Assembly (NCBI RefSeq): GCF_026341125.1
Contig: NZ_JAPEOR010000003.1
Location: 1,612,001-1,676,000, forward strand
From: Streptomyces sp. NBC_01142
GTDB taxonomy: Bacteria; Actinomycetota; Actinomycetes; Streptomycetales; Streptomycetaceae
Length of the DNA stretch: 64,000 nucleotides
Direction of reading: 5' to 3'
The translations under genes and the position numbers were made by a program. Below are positions 33,393-40,856 of this stretch, one piece after another (position 1 is the first letter of the stretch; every line of letters starts with the position of its first letter). The notes under the pieces are model-generated. The model was given only the letters and a program-made list of their open reading frames with translations. It did no database searches and was not told the DNA's origin.

Positions 33393-35935
33393 TGCATCTG
33401 CCGATCCGGCATGTCGCCAACAACCTCGTCTTCACCACCCACGGCACCACCTGGGCCCTCTGGCGGGTGGCGGCCGCCAACTACAGCCACGCGCCGGCCA
33501 CCGCGAAGAAGCGCCGGCTGAAGTCACTTGAGTCGCTGTTCAAGTCGCTCACCGGCGAGCCGATGCTCATGTCGCTGTGCCCGCAGGTCGACCCGATCGC
33601 CGTCGTCCGCGCCATGGTCGCCGACGTCGACCTGAAGAAGTCGCCGCGCTACGAGCTGCTCGGCCACGCGGTCCTGGACCAGCTCGAGGAGATGGAGCTG
33701 ACGGGCCGCACCGACTGGCTCGCAATCCCTCTGCCCGCGCTGTCCCGCAAGGACGCCGCACTGTCCGCCTTCCAGGCCGCCAAGGCCGAAGTCGAGCTGC
33801 AGCTCGGCCTGATGCCCGCCCCCATCACCGCCGGCGAGATCGAGCGGCGTACCGAGCAGGCGATGCGGATGCACGCGCAGTGGCCGTCCGGGGTCACCAT
33901 GCGGCCGGCCACCGAGGTCGAGATTCTGTGGATCTACGGGCACAGTGCCCGCCGCGGCCTTGCCGAGCCGTTCCTGCCCGACGGCACCGAGCAGGGCCTG
34001 CGCGGCCGCGGCCGCACGGTCGCGGCCCTGGGGGAGGTGCTGCTCGCCGAGGGCGGCGCCGACTTCAAAGAGCGCCGGGCCGCACCGGGCAACCCCTTCG
34101 AGCGGCGCTATCTGCAGGTATCCAGCGAGTGGGGCGACTCCTACCAGGCGATGCTCGCCCTCTCCGAGATGCCGGAGGCCTTCGCGCTGCCGGGGGCGGC
34201 GTACCTGCAGCAGCTCGACGATCTGGCCTACCCGGTCGACTGGACGGCCCGCCTGGTCATCACCCCCGGTGCCAAGGCCGAGGCCAAGACCCGTAAGCGG
34301 GCCCGCCACCTGAAGGCGCAGGCCGCCGAGTACGTCGGCGACCCGGCAGGGCCGCCCACCTCGATCGCGAAGAACGAGATGGACAACGACGAATACCGCG
34401 ACCGGCTCACCTCGTCCGCGCGCGAGGTCGAGATCCGCGCCATGGTCACCCTGGCTGTGTGGGGGGCCAGCCCGGACGACGCCCAGGATCGTGCCGCTGC
34501 CCTCGCATCGGATTTCGGGGCGACGGACTACACCTTCTCCCGCCCGGTGGGGGAGCAGTCCAACCTGTGGCACGCGATGCTGCCCGGCTGCCGCACCCCG
34601 CGGGTGATGACCGGGTACGCCCAGTACCTGCTCGCCCGCGACTTCGCGATGGCCATGCCCTGGTGCGGCTCCCAGCTCGGCGACGAGCGCGGCGGCCTGT
34701 TCGGCCTGCAGCTCGCCTCCGGCGGCGCCCGCCCCGTCATGGTCGACCCCGCCCGAGGGCCCCGCCAGAACGCCTCCGCCTCCATGGCCTTCATCGGCGA
34801 GCTCGGCGCCGGCAAGTCCGTCGGTCTGAAAACGGCGGTCTACAACGTGCTCGCCCGCGGCCATCAGCCGGGCCGGCCCGACTCCCGCGGCCGCGCCGTC
34901 ATCGTGGACCGCACCAAGGAAGAGGAGTGGGCACGGTTCGCCAGCGCTTGCCCAGGCACCACCCAGGTCATCAGGATCGACCAGACCGCCGAAGTGTCTC
35001 TCGACCCCCTGCGCCTGTACGTACAGGACAGCCCGAAGGTCGCGGCACGCTTCTGCGAGTCCTTCCTGACCCTGCTGCTCGGCGTGAAGCCGATGGACCT
35101 GGAAGGCGTCGCACTGTCCGAGGCGGTCCAGGCCGTTCTGGAACGCCCCGAGCCCTCCATGCGCGCCCTGGTCGACGAACTCACCGCCCGCGGAGCTGAG
35201 GACACTTCTGCCCGCAACCTGGCCCGCAAGCTCAAGGCCGTAGCCCGCAAGGACCTCGCCGCCGTCGTCTTCGATGACACACTCCCGGTCGTCGACACGG
35301 CGCGAGCCGACAGCGTCGTCTTTCTCGTCAACTCCCTCGCCCTGCCCAAGAAGAGCGAGCTCGCCTCCGAACACCGCATCGAGCGCCTCGAGTTCGAGAA
35401 GGTGCTGGGCCGGTCCCTGATGTACCTGATCGCTGCCGTCGCGCGCGAGACCGTCATGAAGGCCAAGGAAGAGTTCGGGGTCGCGGTCTTCGACGAGTGC
35501 TGGTGGCTCACCAGCTCGGAGGAGGGCCTGGAGCTGCTGCTCGAGCTGATGCGTGACGGCCGTAAGCACAACGCCGCCGCCTACGTGGGGTCGCACGACC
35601 CGCACGACATCGGGCCGGCCGACAGCGAGAAGGGCGCCATCATCCGCGGCCTGATCCCGCACCGGCTCCTGTTCCGCCAGACCACCCGGTCGCTGGCGTC
35701 GCGCGGGCTGGAGTTCCTCGGTGTGGACGCCACCGATGCCGACCTGCTGGACCTGGTCACCGCCGGCCTGTCTCCGCTGGATCTGCCGGACGAGGAGAAG
35801 CTGGCCCGTGCGGGAGAGTGCCTCTACCGCGATCTCGCCGGCCGCATCGGAATGATGCGGGTCCTCATTCCGGTCGACCCGGCCGTCATGCGCGTCATCC
35901 ACACCACACCCAGCGACTACCGGGCCGCGGCATGA
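33389..35935 (+). CDS. VirB4-type transfer ATPase
   Basis: An 848-aa cytoplasmic ATPase. A long N-terminal domain carries LFKSLTGEPMLMSLCPQVDP and the region around YLQQLDDLAYPVDWTARLVI. A RecA-like domain follows with Walker A GELGAGKS (about 470-477) and Walker B VAVFDECWW (about 698-704). It powers channel assembly and substrate transfer in type IV systems. It is co-directional and overlaps both neighbours (ATGA), so it is strictly coupled to the VirB6-like gene. The gene is full length. Confidence 0.92.
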   Translation: MMHLPIRHVANNLVFTTHGTTWALWRVAAANYSHAPATAKKRRLKSLESLFKSLTGEPMLMSLCPQVDPIAVVRAMVADVDLKKSPRYELLGHAVLDQLEEMELTGRTDWLAIPLPALSRKDAALSAFQAAKAEVELQLGLMPAPITAGEIERRTEQAMRMHAQWPSGVTMRPATEVEILWIYGHSARRGLAEPFLPDGTEQGLRGRGRTVAALGEVLLAEGGADFKERRAAPGNPFERRYLQVSSEWGDSYQAMLALSEMPEAFALPGAAYLQQLDDLAYPVDWTARLVITPGAKAEAKTRKRARHLKAQAAEYVGDPAGPPTSIAKNEMDNDEYRDRLTSSAREVEIRAMVTLAVWGASPDDAQDRAAALASDFGATDYTFSRPVGEQSNLWHAMLPGCRTPRVMTGYAQYLLARDFAMAMPWCGSQLGDERGGLFGLQLASGGARPVMVDPARGPRQNASASMAFIGELGAGKSVGLKTAVYNVLARGHQPGRPDSRGRAVIVDRTKEEEWARFASACPGTTQVIRIDQTAEVSLDPLRLYVQDSPKVAARFCESFLTLLLGVKPMDLEGVALSEAVQAVLERPEPSMRALVDELTARGAEDTSARNLARKLKAVARKDLAAVVFDDTLPVVDTARADSVVFLVNSLALPKKSELASEHRIERLEFEKVLGRSLMYLIAAVARETVMKAKEEFGVAVFDECWWLTSSEEGLELLLELMRDGRKHNAAAYVGSHDPHDIGPADSEKGAIIRGLIPHRLLFRQTTRSLASRGLEFLGVDATDADLLDLVTAGLSPLDLPDEEKLARAGECLYRDLAGRIGMMRVLIPVDPAVMRVIHTTPSDYRAAA

Positions 35936-38226
35936 GCTCGCTCACGAACTGGCGGATGCGGCTGCGGGCGTTGGGCTCCGCACGGCTGCGCCTGGCGCTG
36001 CTCGTCGCCGCAGTCGCCGCCACCACGTTCACCTTGCTCACCACGCTGCCCGCCCACTCGGAGCCCCTGCCGGCCCCGTCTCCGAGCGCGCCGACTGCGC
36101 AGACGGCGCCGGGGCAGCGCACTCCCACGCCGGAAGAAGTTGAGGCGATCGAGAACGTCCTGCGCGAGCAGGGGGAGCGCCTGTCGAAGGCCGCGCAGGA
36201 GGGCATGCTCAAAGGCGAGAAGGAACGGCTGCGCAAGCTGCTGCCCGACGAGGGCGGCGTATTGGGTGTCTTCAACGTCACCGACGCCAACGGCATGCCC
36301 ATCAGCGCCTACACCGTCAGGTCCGACACCGGCAACATGCTCGACTGGGACCTCGGCATCCAGAACCTGCTCACCGAGCTGTGCTTCATGGCCACCAAGT
36401 GGCTCATCGCGTTCTGCTCCTGGCTCATGGTCTGGGCGCTGTCCTTCGGCCTGGCCAAGCTGCTGCTCGTTCCAGTGCTGTCAGTCGCCAACTCGCTGCA
36501 CACCCGCGTAATTCTGGAGATGGGCCTATCGGCGCTGTTCCTGTCGGTGTGCGCGGTCATCTGCGTCGCGAGAATCTTCTTCGGCGACAAGGCCAAGGGC
36601 TGGGGCGACGCCGCCCTGTCCGTCTTTCTGGCTGCACTGACGACCACACTGCTGGTCTCCACACCGCAGACGCTGCTGGGTGAGGAAGACGGAGCGATCG
36701 CCGTAACCCGCGGCCTGGCCCTGGAAGTTGCTGACGTCATCCTGGACGCCAACCCGGCCACACCGCAGGCCAATGACGGAGTGACCACCCCGGCCACCAG
36801 CAACACCATCTCGCGGCCCCTGACCGACGCGCTGACCGACGCCTTCATCGTCAAGCCGGCCATGCTCCTGCAGTACGGGCGCGTCTTTGAAGGGGAGTGC
36901 GCGGCCGAGTATTCCGACACCAAGCTCGCGCAGCTGGCCTTCGACCGGAGTGTCAGCTCCCGCACCGGCATGCTCAAGAAGGTCACCGGCCTGGCCGACT
37001 ACGTCGACCCCACCGGCGGCGCCATCTCGGGCTGGTACAACATGCAGATCGACATGTCCCAGCAGTGGGCGGTCGATCACTTCGGCAACCCGCCCATGCA
37101 GCGCTTCGAAGAGAAGTGCGTTCCCGGCGATGCTGACGCGGCGAAGAAGGCCTCGTTCGACAAGGTCGGCGGCAGCGTCTTCCTCCTCATCGCCGCCCTC
37201 ATCGTCACCGTCCTCATCTCCGGCCTGGCCGGGTCTTTCCTGGTCGCCCAGTGCCGCATCGCCTGGGATGCCATCCGCGGCGAGCCCGTCCTGGTAGCGG
37301 GCACCATCCCCGGCGCCGGCCGCGCCTTCCTGTGGGACTGGGCTGCCTCGGTGCTGCGCAACCTGGGACTGATGCTCACTTCGGTGGTGGCGCTCGCCGT
37401 CTTCATCGTTGTGGTCCAGGCCGTCCTCGATCCCGTACAGGTGGACTGGGGCAGAGAACTGACGCTGCGGTTCCTGGTCGTGGACATCGTGTGCATCGGC
37501 GCGGTCAAGAAGCGCAAGCAGCTTGCTGCCCGCTCCAAGCAGGTCGCGGCGAACTTCCGCGCGAAGATGTCGGCTGGCCGCATCGGCGGCACAAACGGCT
37601 CCGCCTTCGGCCCACCCGCCTCCGACACCGTCCCCAAGAACCGCCACATCGGCAGGAAGACCGCCCGCGGCCTGGTGCGCGGCGCGATGGTCGGAGTGTC
37701 CCTCGCCCAGGGCAACCCGCTCGCCGCTGTCGGCTACGCCCTGCCCCGGACCGTCGGCGCCACCGCCCTGATGAGCCGGATCAACACTGGCGGCCGGGGC
37801 GGCCGTCGGCGCCCGCCGGCCCGGCCTGCTGGCCGCCCCTCGCCGCGCCCAGGCGGTCAGCCTCCCGGCCGTCCCCGCCCGTCACCCAGAGGCGAAGTGA
37901 GCCCACGCACCGAATGGGACTTCGACTTTTCCGAGCCCTCCACCAGCCCAGGCAACGGTCGCCTGGGTGCTCCGCCGCGACCTACCCACCGCCCCGGAAC
38001 TCAGCCTGCCCGCCGCCGGCCGACTGCCCACCCTGCACAGCCTGCCGGCAACGCTCCGACTCCGGCTAACGGGCCCCGCCCGGCCGCCGTGCAGCGGGGC
38101 GGGGGACAGCGGGCCACGCCTCGGCACTCGGCCCCGACCCAGCCCGCAGCGTCCCCGCGCCAGCAGCAGTTGCGGCAGCGACTGGACCGCGGCACCCGCC
38201 GCACCCCGCCGAGAGGCGAGTCGTGA
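35932..38226 (+). CDS. VirB6/TrbL-like polytopic transfer protein
   Basis: A 764-aa membrane protein. A signal/anchor at residues 17-40 (LRLALLVAAVAATTFTLLTT) precedes a periplasmic helical region (EVEAIENVLREQGERLSKAA). A membrane domain spans residues about 145-255 (FMATKWLIAFCSWLMVWALS, LEMGLSALFLSVCAVICVAR), and further segments lie at about 415-500. The last 170 residues are Pro/Arg/Gly-rich and probably cytoplasmic. This matches VirB6-like channel proteins of actinobacterial type IV clusters. The start overlaps the virB4 stop (ATGA). Confidence 0.85.
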   Translation: MSSLTNWRMRLRALGSARLRLALLVAAVAATTFTLLTTLPAHSEPLPAPSPSAPTAQTAPGQRTPTPEEVEAIENVLREQGERLSKAAQEGMLKGEKERLRKLLPDEGGVLGVFNVTDANGMPISAYTVRSDTGNMLDWDLGIQNLLTELCFMATKWLIAFCSWLMVWALSFGLAKLLLVPVLSVANSLHTRVILEMGLSALFLSVCAVICVARIFFGDKAKGWGDAALSVFLAALTTTLLVSTPQTLLGEEDGAIAVTRGLALEVADVILDANPATPQANDGVTTPATSNTISRPLTDALTDAFIVKPAMLLQYGRVFEGECAAEYSDTKLAQLAFDRSVSSRTGMLKKVTGLADYVDPTGGAISGWYNMQIDMSQQWAVDHFGNPPMQRFEEKCVPGDADAAKKASFDKVGGSVFLLIAALIVTVLISGLAGSFLVAQCRIAWDAIRGEPVLVAGTIPGAGRAFLWDWAASVLRNLGLMLTSVVALAVFIVVVQAVLDPVQVDWGRELTLRFLVVDIVCIGAVKKRKQLAARSKQVAANFRAKMSAGRIGGTNGSAFGPPASDTVPKNRHIGRKTARGLVRGAMVGVSLAQGNPLAAVGYALPRTVGATALMSRINTGGRGGRRRPPARPAGRPSPRPGGQPPGRPRPSPRGEVSPRTEWDFDFSEPSTSPGNGRLGAPPRPTHRPGTQPARRRPTAHPAQPAGNAPTPANGPRPAAVQRGGGQRATPRHSAPTQPAASPRQQQLRQRLDRGTRRTPPRGES

Positions 38227-39374
38227 CCAAGCAACGTAAGAAGTGGCTGGCGGGCGGCAGCAGCCTGATCGCGCTGGCGATCATCCTCATGGGGGCGATC
38301 GCTGCGCACGTCACCGGTGTCGCCCAAGGCGACGCCGAGGCCGCCGCCCGCACCCGGGCCCGCTGCTCCGTCGGCGGGGCCCCGGGCATGGACGTCGACA
38401 CCGCCCAGGTTGCGCAGCAGGTGAAGGCCGTGCTCGCCGGAAACACCGGCGACGTCCAGGTGTCGGGCCTGTCGCTGCCCAAGGAGCAGATCCCGAACGC
38501 GAAGGTGATCGTGGCCACCGGCGTGCAGATGAAGATCCCAGCCCGCGGGCAGGTCATCGCGCTCGCTACCGCCCTGCAGGAATCAACCCTGCGCAATATC
38601 GACCACGGCGACCGCGACAGCCTCGGCCTGTTCCAGCAGCGGCCCTCCCAGGGCTGGGGCACCCGTCAGCAAGTCCTCGATCCGGTCTACGCGTCGACCA
38701 AGTTCTACAAAGCGCTGAGGTCCCTGAAGGACTGGGAGCACATGCCGCTCACCGTCGCCGCCCAGAAGGTGCAGAAGTCGGGGCTGCCCGACGCGTACGC
38801 CAAGCACGAGCCGCTGGCCACCGCACTGCAGCGGGCCATCGCGCCGACGCTCGGCGCCGCCGGTGCCAGCCCCGCGCTCACTGGCGGCTTCGGTACGGGC
38901 GGCTGTGTCACGCAGGCCGGCGCCGACTACGGCGACATTGCCCCGGGCAAGCTGCCGGACGGCTACCAGATCCCCATCAACGCCCCCATGCAGGCCCGCA
39001 ACGCGATCCGCTGGGCGCTCGGTCAGCTCGGCACGCCGTACCAGTGGGGCGGCACGTGTACCAACCCGCACGGCAACGTCGCGCGTGACCGGTGCGACTG
39101 CTCGTCCCTGATGCAGCGTGCGTACGGAGTGGCCGGCATCGAGATCTCCCGCACGACGTACACGCAGATCAACGACGGGCGGCCGGTGTCCACCAACGCA
39201 CTCCAGCCGGGCGACCTGGTGTTCACCGAGGGCACCGCGTCCCGCCCCGAGCACGTGGCCATGGCGATCGGAGATGGACTTGTCGTGCACGCACCGCGCC
39301 CGGGACGCGTGGTGGAAGTGGCCAAGGTGGCTACCCACGGAACGATCCTCGTGGCCCGACGCATCGTGCCCTGA
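38223..39374 (+). CDS. Cell-wall hydrolase with lysozyme-like and NlpC/P60 domains
   Basis: A 383-aa secreted or membrane-anchored protein. It has one N-terminal hydrophobic segment (SSLIALAIILMGAIAAHVTG), a lysozyme-like region (ALATALQESTLRNIDHGDRD, then SLGLFQQRPSQGWGTRQQVL), and a C-terminal NlpC/P60 domain with the catalytic Cys in DRCDCSSLMQ and His in EHVAMAIGDG. The pair would cut glycan and peptide bonds to let the transfer channel pass the cell wall (VirB1-like role). It starts at GTG 38223, coupled to the VirB6-like gene. Confidence 0.9.
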   Translation: MTKQRKKWLAGGSSLIALAIILMGAIAAHVTGVAQGDAEAAARTRARCSVGGAPGMDVDTAQVAQQVKAVLAGNTGDVQVSGLSLPKEQIPNAKVIVATGVQMKIPARGQVIALATALQESTLRNIDHGDRDSLGLFQQRPSQGWGTRQQVLDPVYASTKFYKALRSLKDWEHMPLTVAAQKVQKSGLPDAYAKHEPLATALQRAIAPTLGAAGASPALTGGFGTGGCVTQAGADYGDIAPGKLPDGYQIPINAPMQARNAIRWALGQLGTPYQWGGTCTNPHGNVARDRCDCSSLMQRAYGVAGIEISRTTYTQINDGRPVSTNALQPGDLVFTEGTASRPEHVAMAIGDGLVVHAPRPGRVVEVAKVATHGTILVARRIVP

Positions 39375-39505
39375 CGCGGCTTCGAGAGCCCCGCAAGTCC
39401 GCCCCCACGACGCCGTACCGGCTTCCAACTCACGCAGGGCCAGGTGGGTTGACTGATCCCATTCCGTCCGCATTGGATGACACTCCTGCGCGAGGAGGCC
39501 CGGCG

Positions 39506-39658
39506 ATGACCCACAGCTCGATCCAGCTCTCAGACGAACTGCCTTCGTGCTCACGATGCGGAGGAGAAGTGATTGTCGGGGCGGACGTGCCACCTTCGGA
39601 TCCGCGCGCGGGTCCACCGCGCTCGCCTCCCGCCTGGCCCGCGGCACCGGCCGCCTGA
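39506..39658 (+). CDS. Short ORF, probable 5' end of a broken gene
   Basis: ATG 39506 has a strong RBS (GAGGAGGCCCGGCG) and opens 50 codons with an N-terminal part that looks genuine (SSIQLSDELPSCSRCGGEVI, zinc-knuckle-like). The rest is Pro-rich and in the wrong frame for the coding sequence that continues to 40257. The two may be one gene joined by a frameshift or deletion near 39590. Confidence 0.4.
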   Translation: MTHSSIQLSDELPSCSRCGGEVIVGADVPPSDPRAGPPRSPPAWPAAPAA

Positions 39659-40257
39659 TCGGCGGCACCGCCAGGGCCGCAGCCGGCACAACGAAACTTG
39701 CCGCCAGGGGCACCCTCGCGGTCGGCAAGGCAGGGCTGAAGTCCACCCTGGGGCTGCCCGTGTACGGGCCGCGCGCCGCCCGCAGAACCGGTGCCGCGCG
39801 CGCCGCAGTGCCCGGCCAAGTCACCAACGGTGCCGCCGGCCTGGGCCGGCGTCTGCAGCAGATCCACCAGCAGTACGCCCCACCCGCGCGCGACTTCATG
39901 AGCGAATACGCCCACGGCCTGCGCTCGTTCGGGCGCCTGGTCAGCGGCCGCCGCCCGCTGGGCCCCTATACGCCGCCCCGGCGTCCCACTCCGGCTCGCC
40001 CCCAGCCGGTCCCAGGCCCCCCGCCCATTCGGCGCCGCCCCCCGCGCCCCACGCCGGTAGCGGCTCCTCCGGCCGCCAGGCACCGCCCGGTTCCCCCGCG
40101 CGCCCCAGCCCGCAGCGAGCCCGGCCCAGGCAGCACTACAGATGTGGCTGCACCGCATGCGCAACCGCCAGACCCCCGCGCCCCCGCAGCTCCTCCCTCC
40201 CCGCGCCCGGCACGGCCGGCAAGGCCCGCACCCCGCCGGGGCGGTGGCCGCCCGTGA
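39547..40257 (+). CDS. Basic Pro/Ala-rich transfer cluster protein
   Basis: The frame runs to 40257 and encodes up to 236 aa: a basic Gly/Ala-rich N-terminal half (SARGSTALASRLARGTGRLI, then TLAVGKAGLKSTLGLPVYGP), a short helix (RDFMSEYAHGLRSFGRLVSG) and a Pro/Arg-rich end. It lies between the hydrolase and the lytic transglycosylase remnant, whose start it overlaps (GTGA). The true start is unclear because no RBS precedes 39547. No domain is recognised; the basic, low-complexity nature suggests a DNA- or membrane-surface role. Confidence 0.5.
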   Translation: MLTMRRRSDCRGGRATFGSARGSTALASRLARGTGRLIGGTARAAAGTTKLAARGTLAVGKAGLKSTLGLPVYGPRAARRTGAARAAVPGQVTNGAAGLGRRLQQIHQQYAPPARDFMSEYAHGLRSFGRLVSGRRPLGPYTPPRRPTPARPQPVPGPPPIRRRPPRPTPVAAPPAARHRPVPPRAPARSEPGPGSTTDVAAPHAQPPDPRAPAAPPSPRPARPARPAPRRGGGRP

Positions 40258-40607
40258 CCGGAGAGAAGAAGGCCATCCTCATCTCCGGCATCGCGCTCGC
40301 GCCGATCGCCTTCGTGCTCGGTCTCTGCGTCCTGTTCATCGCCGCCGTTGCCGGGGGCGCAGCCGGTTACGAAGACGAACTCGACGACAGCAGCAACGGC
40401 ATGACGGCCGGACAGGGAGCGCCCTCACAGGTGGCGGGTGTGCACGCGGTAATGCTCGCCGCGTACTCCCGCGCCGCCACGACCATCACCACCCTGCGCC
40501 CGAAGTGTGCCGGGATGCGACCGTGGGGCCGATGCAGTTCCTCCCCTCCACCTGGAAGGGCGCCAGCGGCTTGGACGGGGAAATACGCCGCGTTCTACGA
40601 CATTTAG
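40254..40607 (+). pseudogene. Truncated lytic transglycosylase gene of the transfer cluster
   Basis: The N-terminus is intact (KAILISGIALAPIAFVLGLC then VLFIAAVAGGAAGYEDELDD) and continues to LRPKCAGM. Here the sequence jumps: the next codons, in another frame, give VGPMQFLPSTWKGASG, the catalytic-loop end of an SLT domain. An internal piece of roughly 60 codons is gone, and the sequence ends shortly after. As read, the frame runs to TAG 40605-40607 with an unrelated tail. The gene is broken and marks the left edge of the inserted block. Confidence 0.8.
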
Positions 40608-40629
40608 GGCCACATATGAGTTGGCCTTT

Positions 40630-40674
40630 CTCATCGTCCTGTCCATCGCTTGTCCGGTTGGACAGGGTGATGAG
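40630..40674. terminator. Imperfect hairpin after transglycosylase remnant
   Basis: CTCATCGTCCTGTCC and GGACAGGGTGATGAG pair with two mismatches over 15 bp around a 15-base loop. It may end transcription from the transfer cluster or belong to the inserted block. Confidence 0.45.
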
Positions 40675-40856
40675 AAGTCCCTCGTGCGGGTGGTGTCACC
40701 CTCACACCCCATGTGGAGGGTAGGGACGGAATGCAACGAACAGGGTGACAGAACTCCAAGAGCCGCATCTATGCGGTCTTGTGGCATTCCGCTGATGGTG
40801 CGGATGGCGGGTCGCTAAGGTCCAGTGCAGGAGATCGTGTTGCCGGGGGTGGGCGC

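Noticed and set aside
33524..35902. 792-codon open frame antisense to the VirB4 ATPase
   Set aside because: It mirrors the high-GC coding frame of VirB4, is low in plausible protein features and would lie wholly inside a gene with clear motifs.
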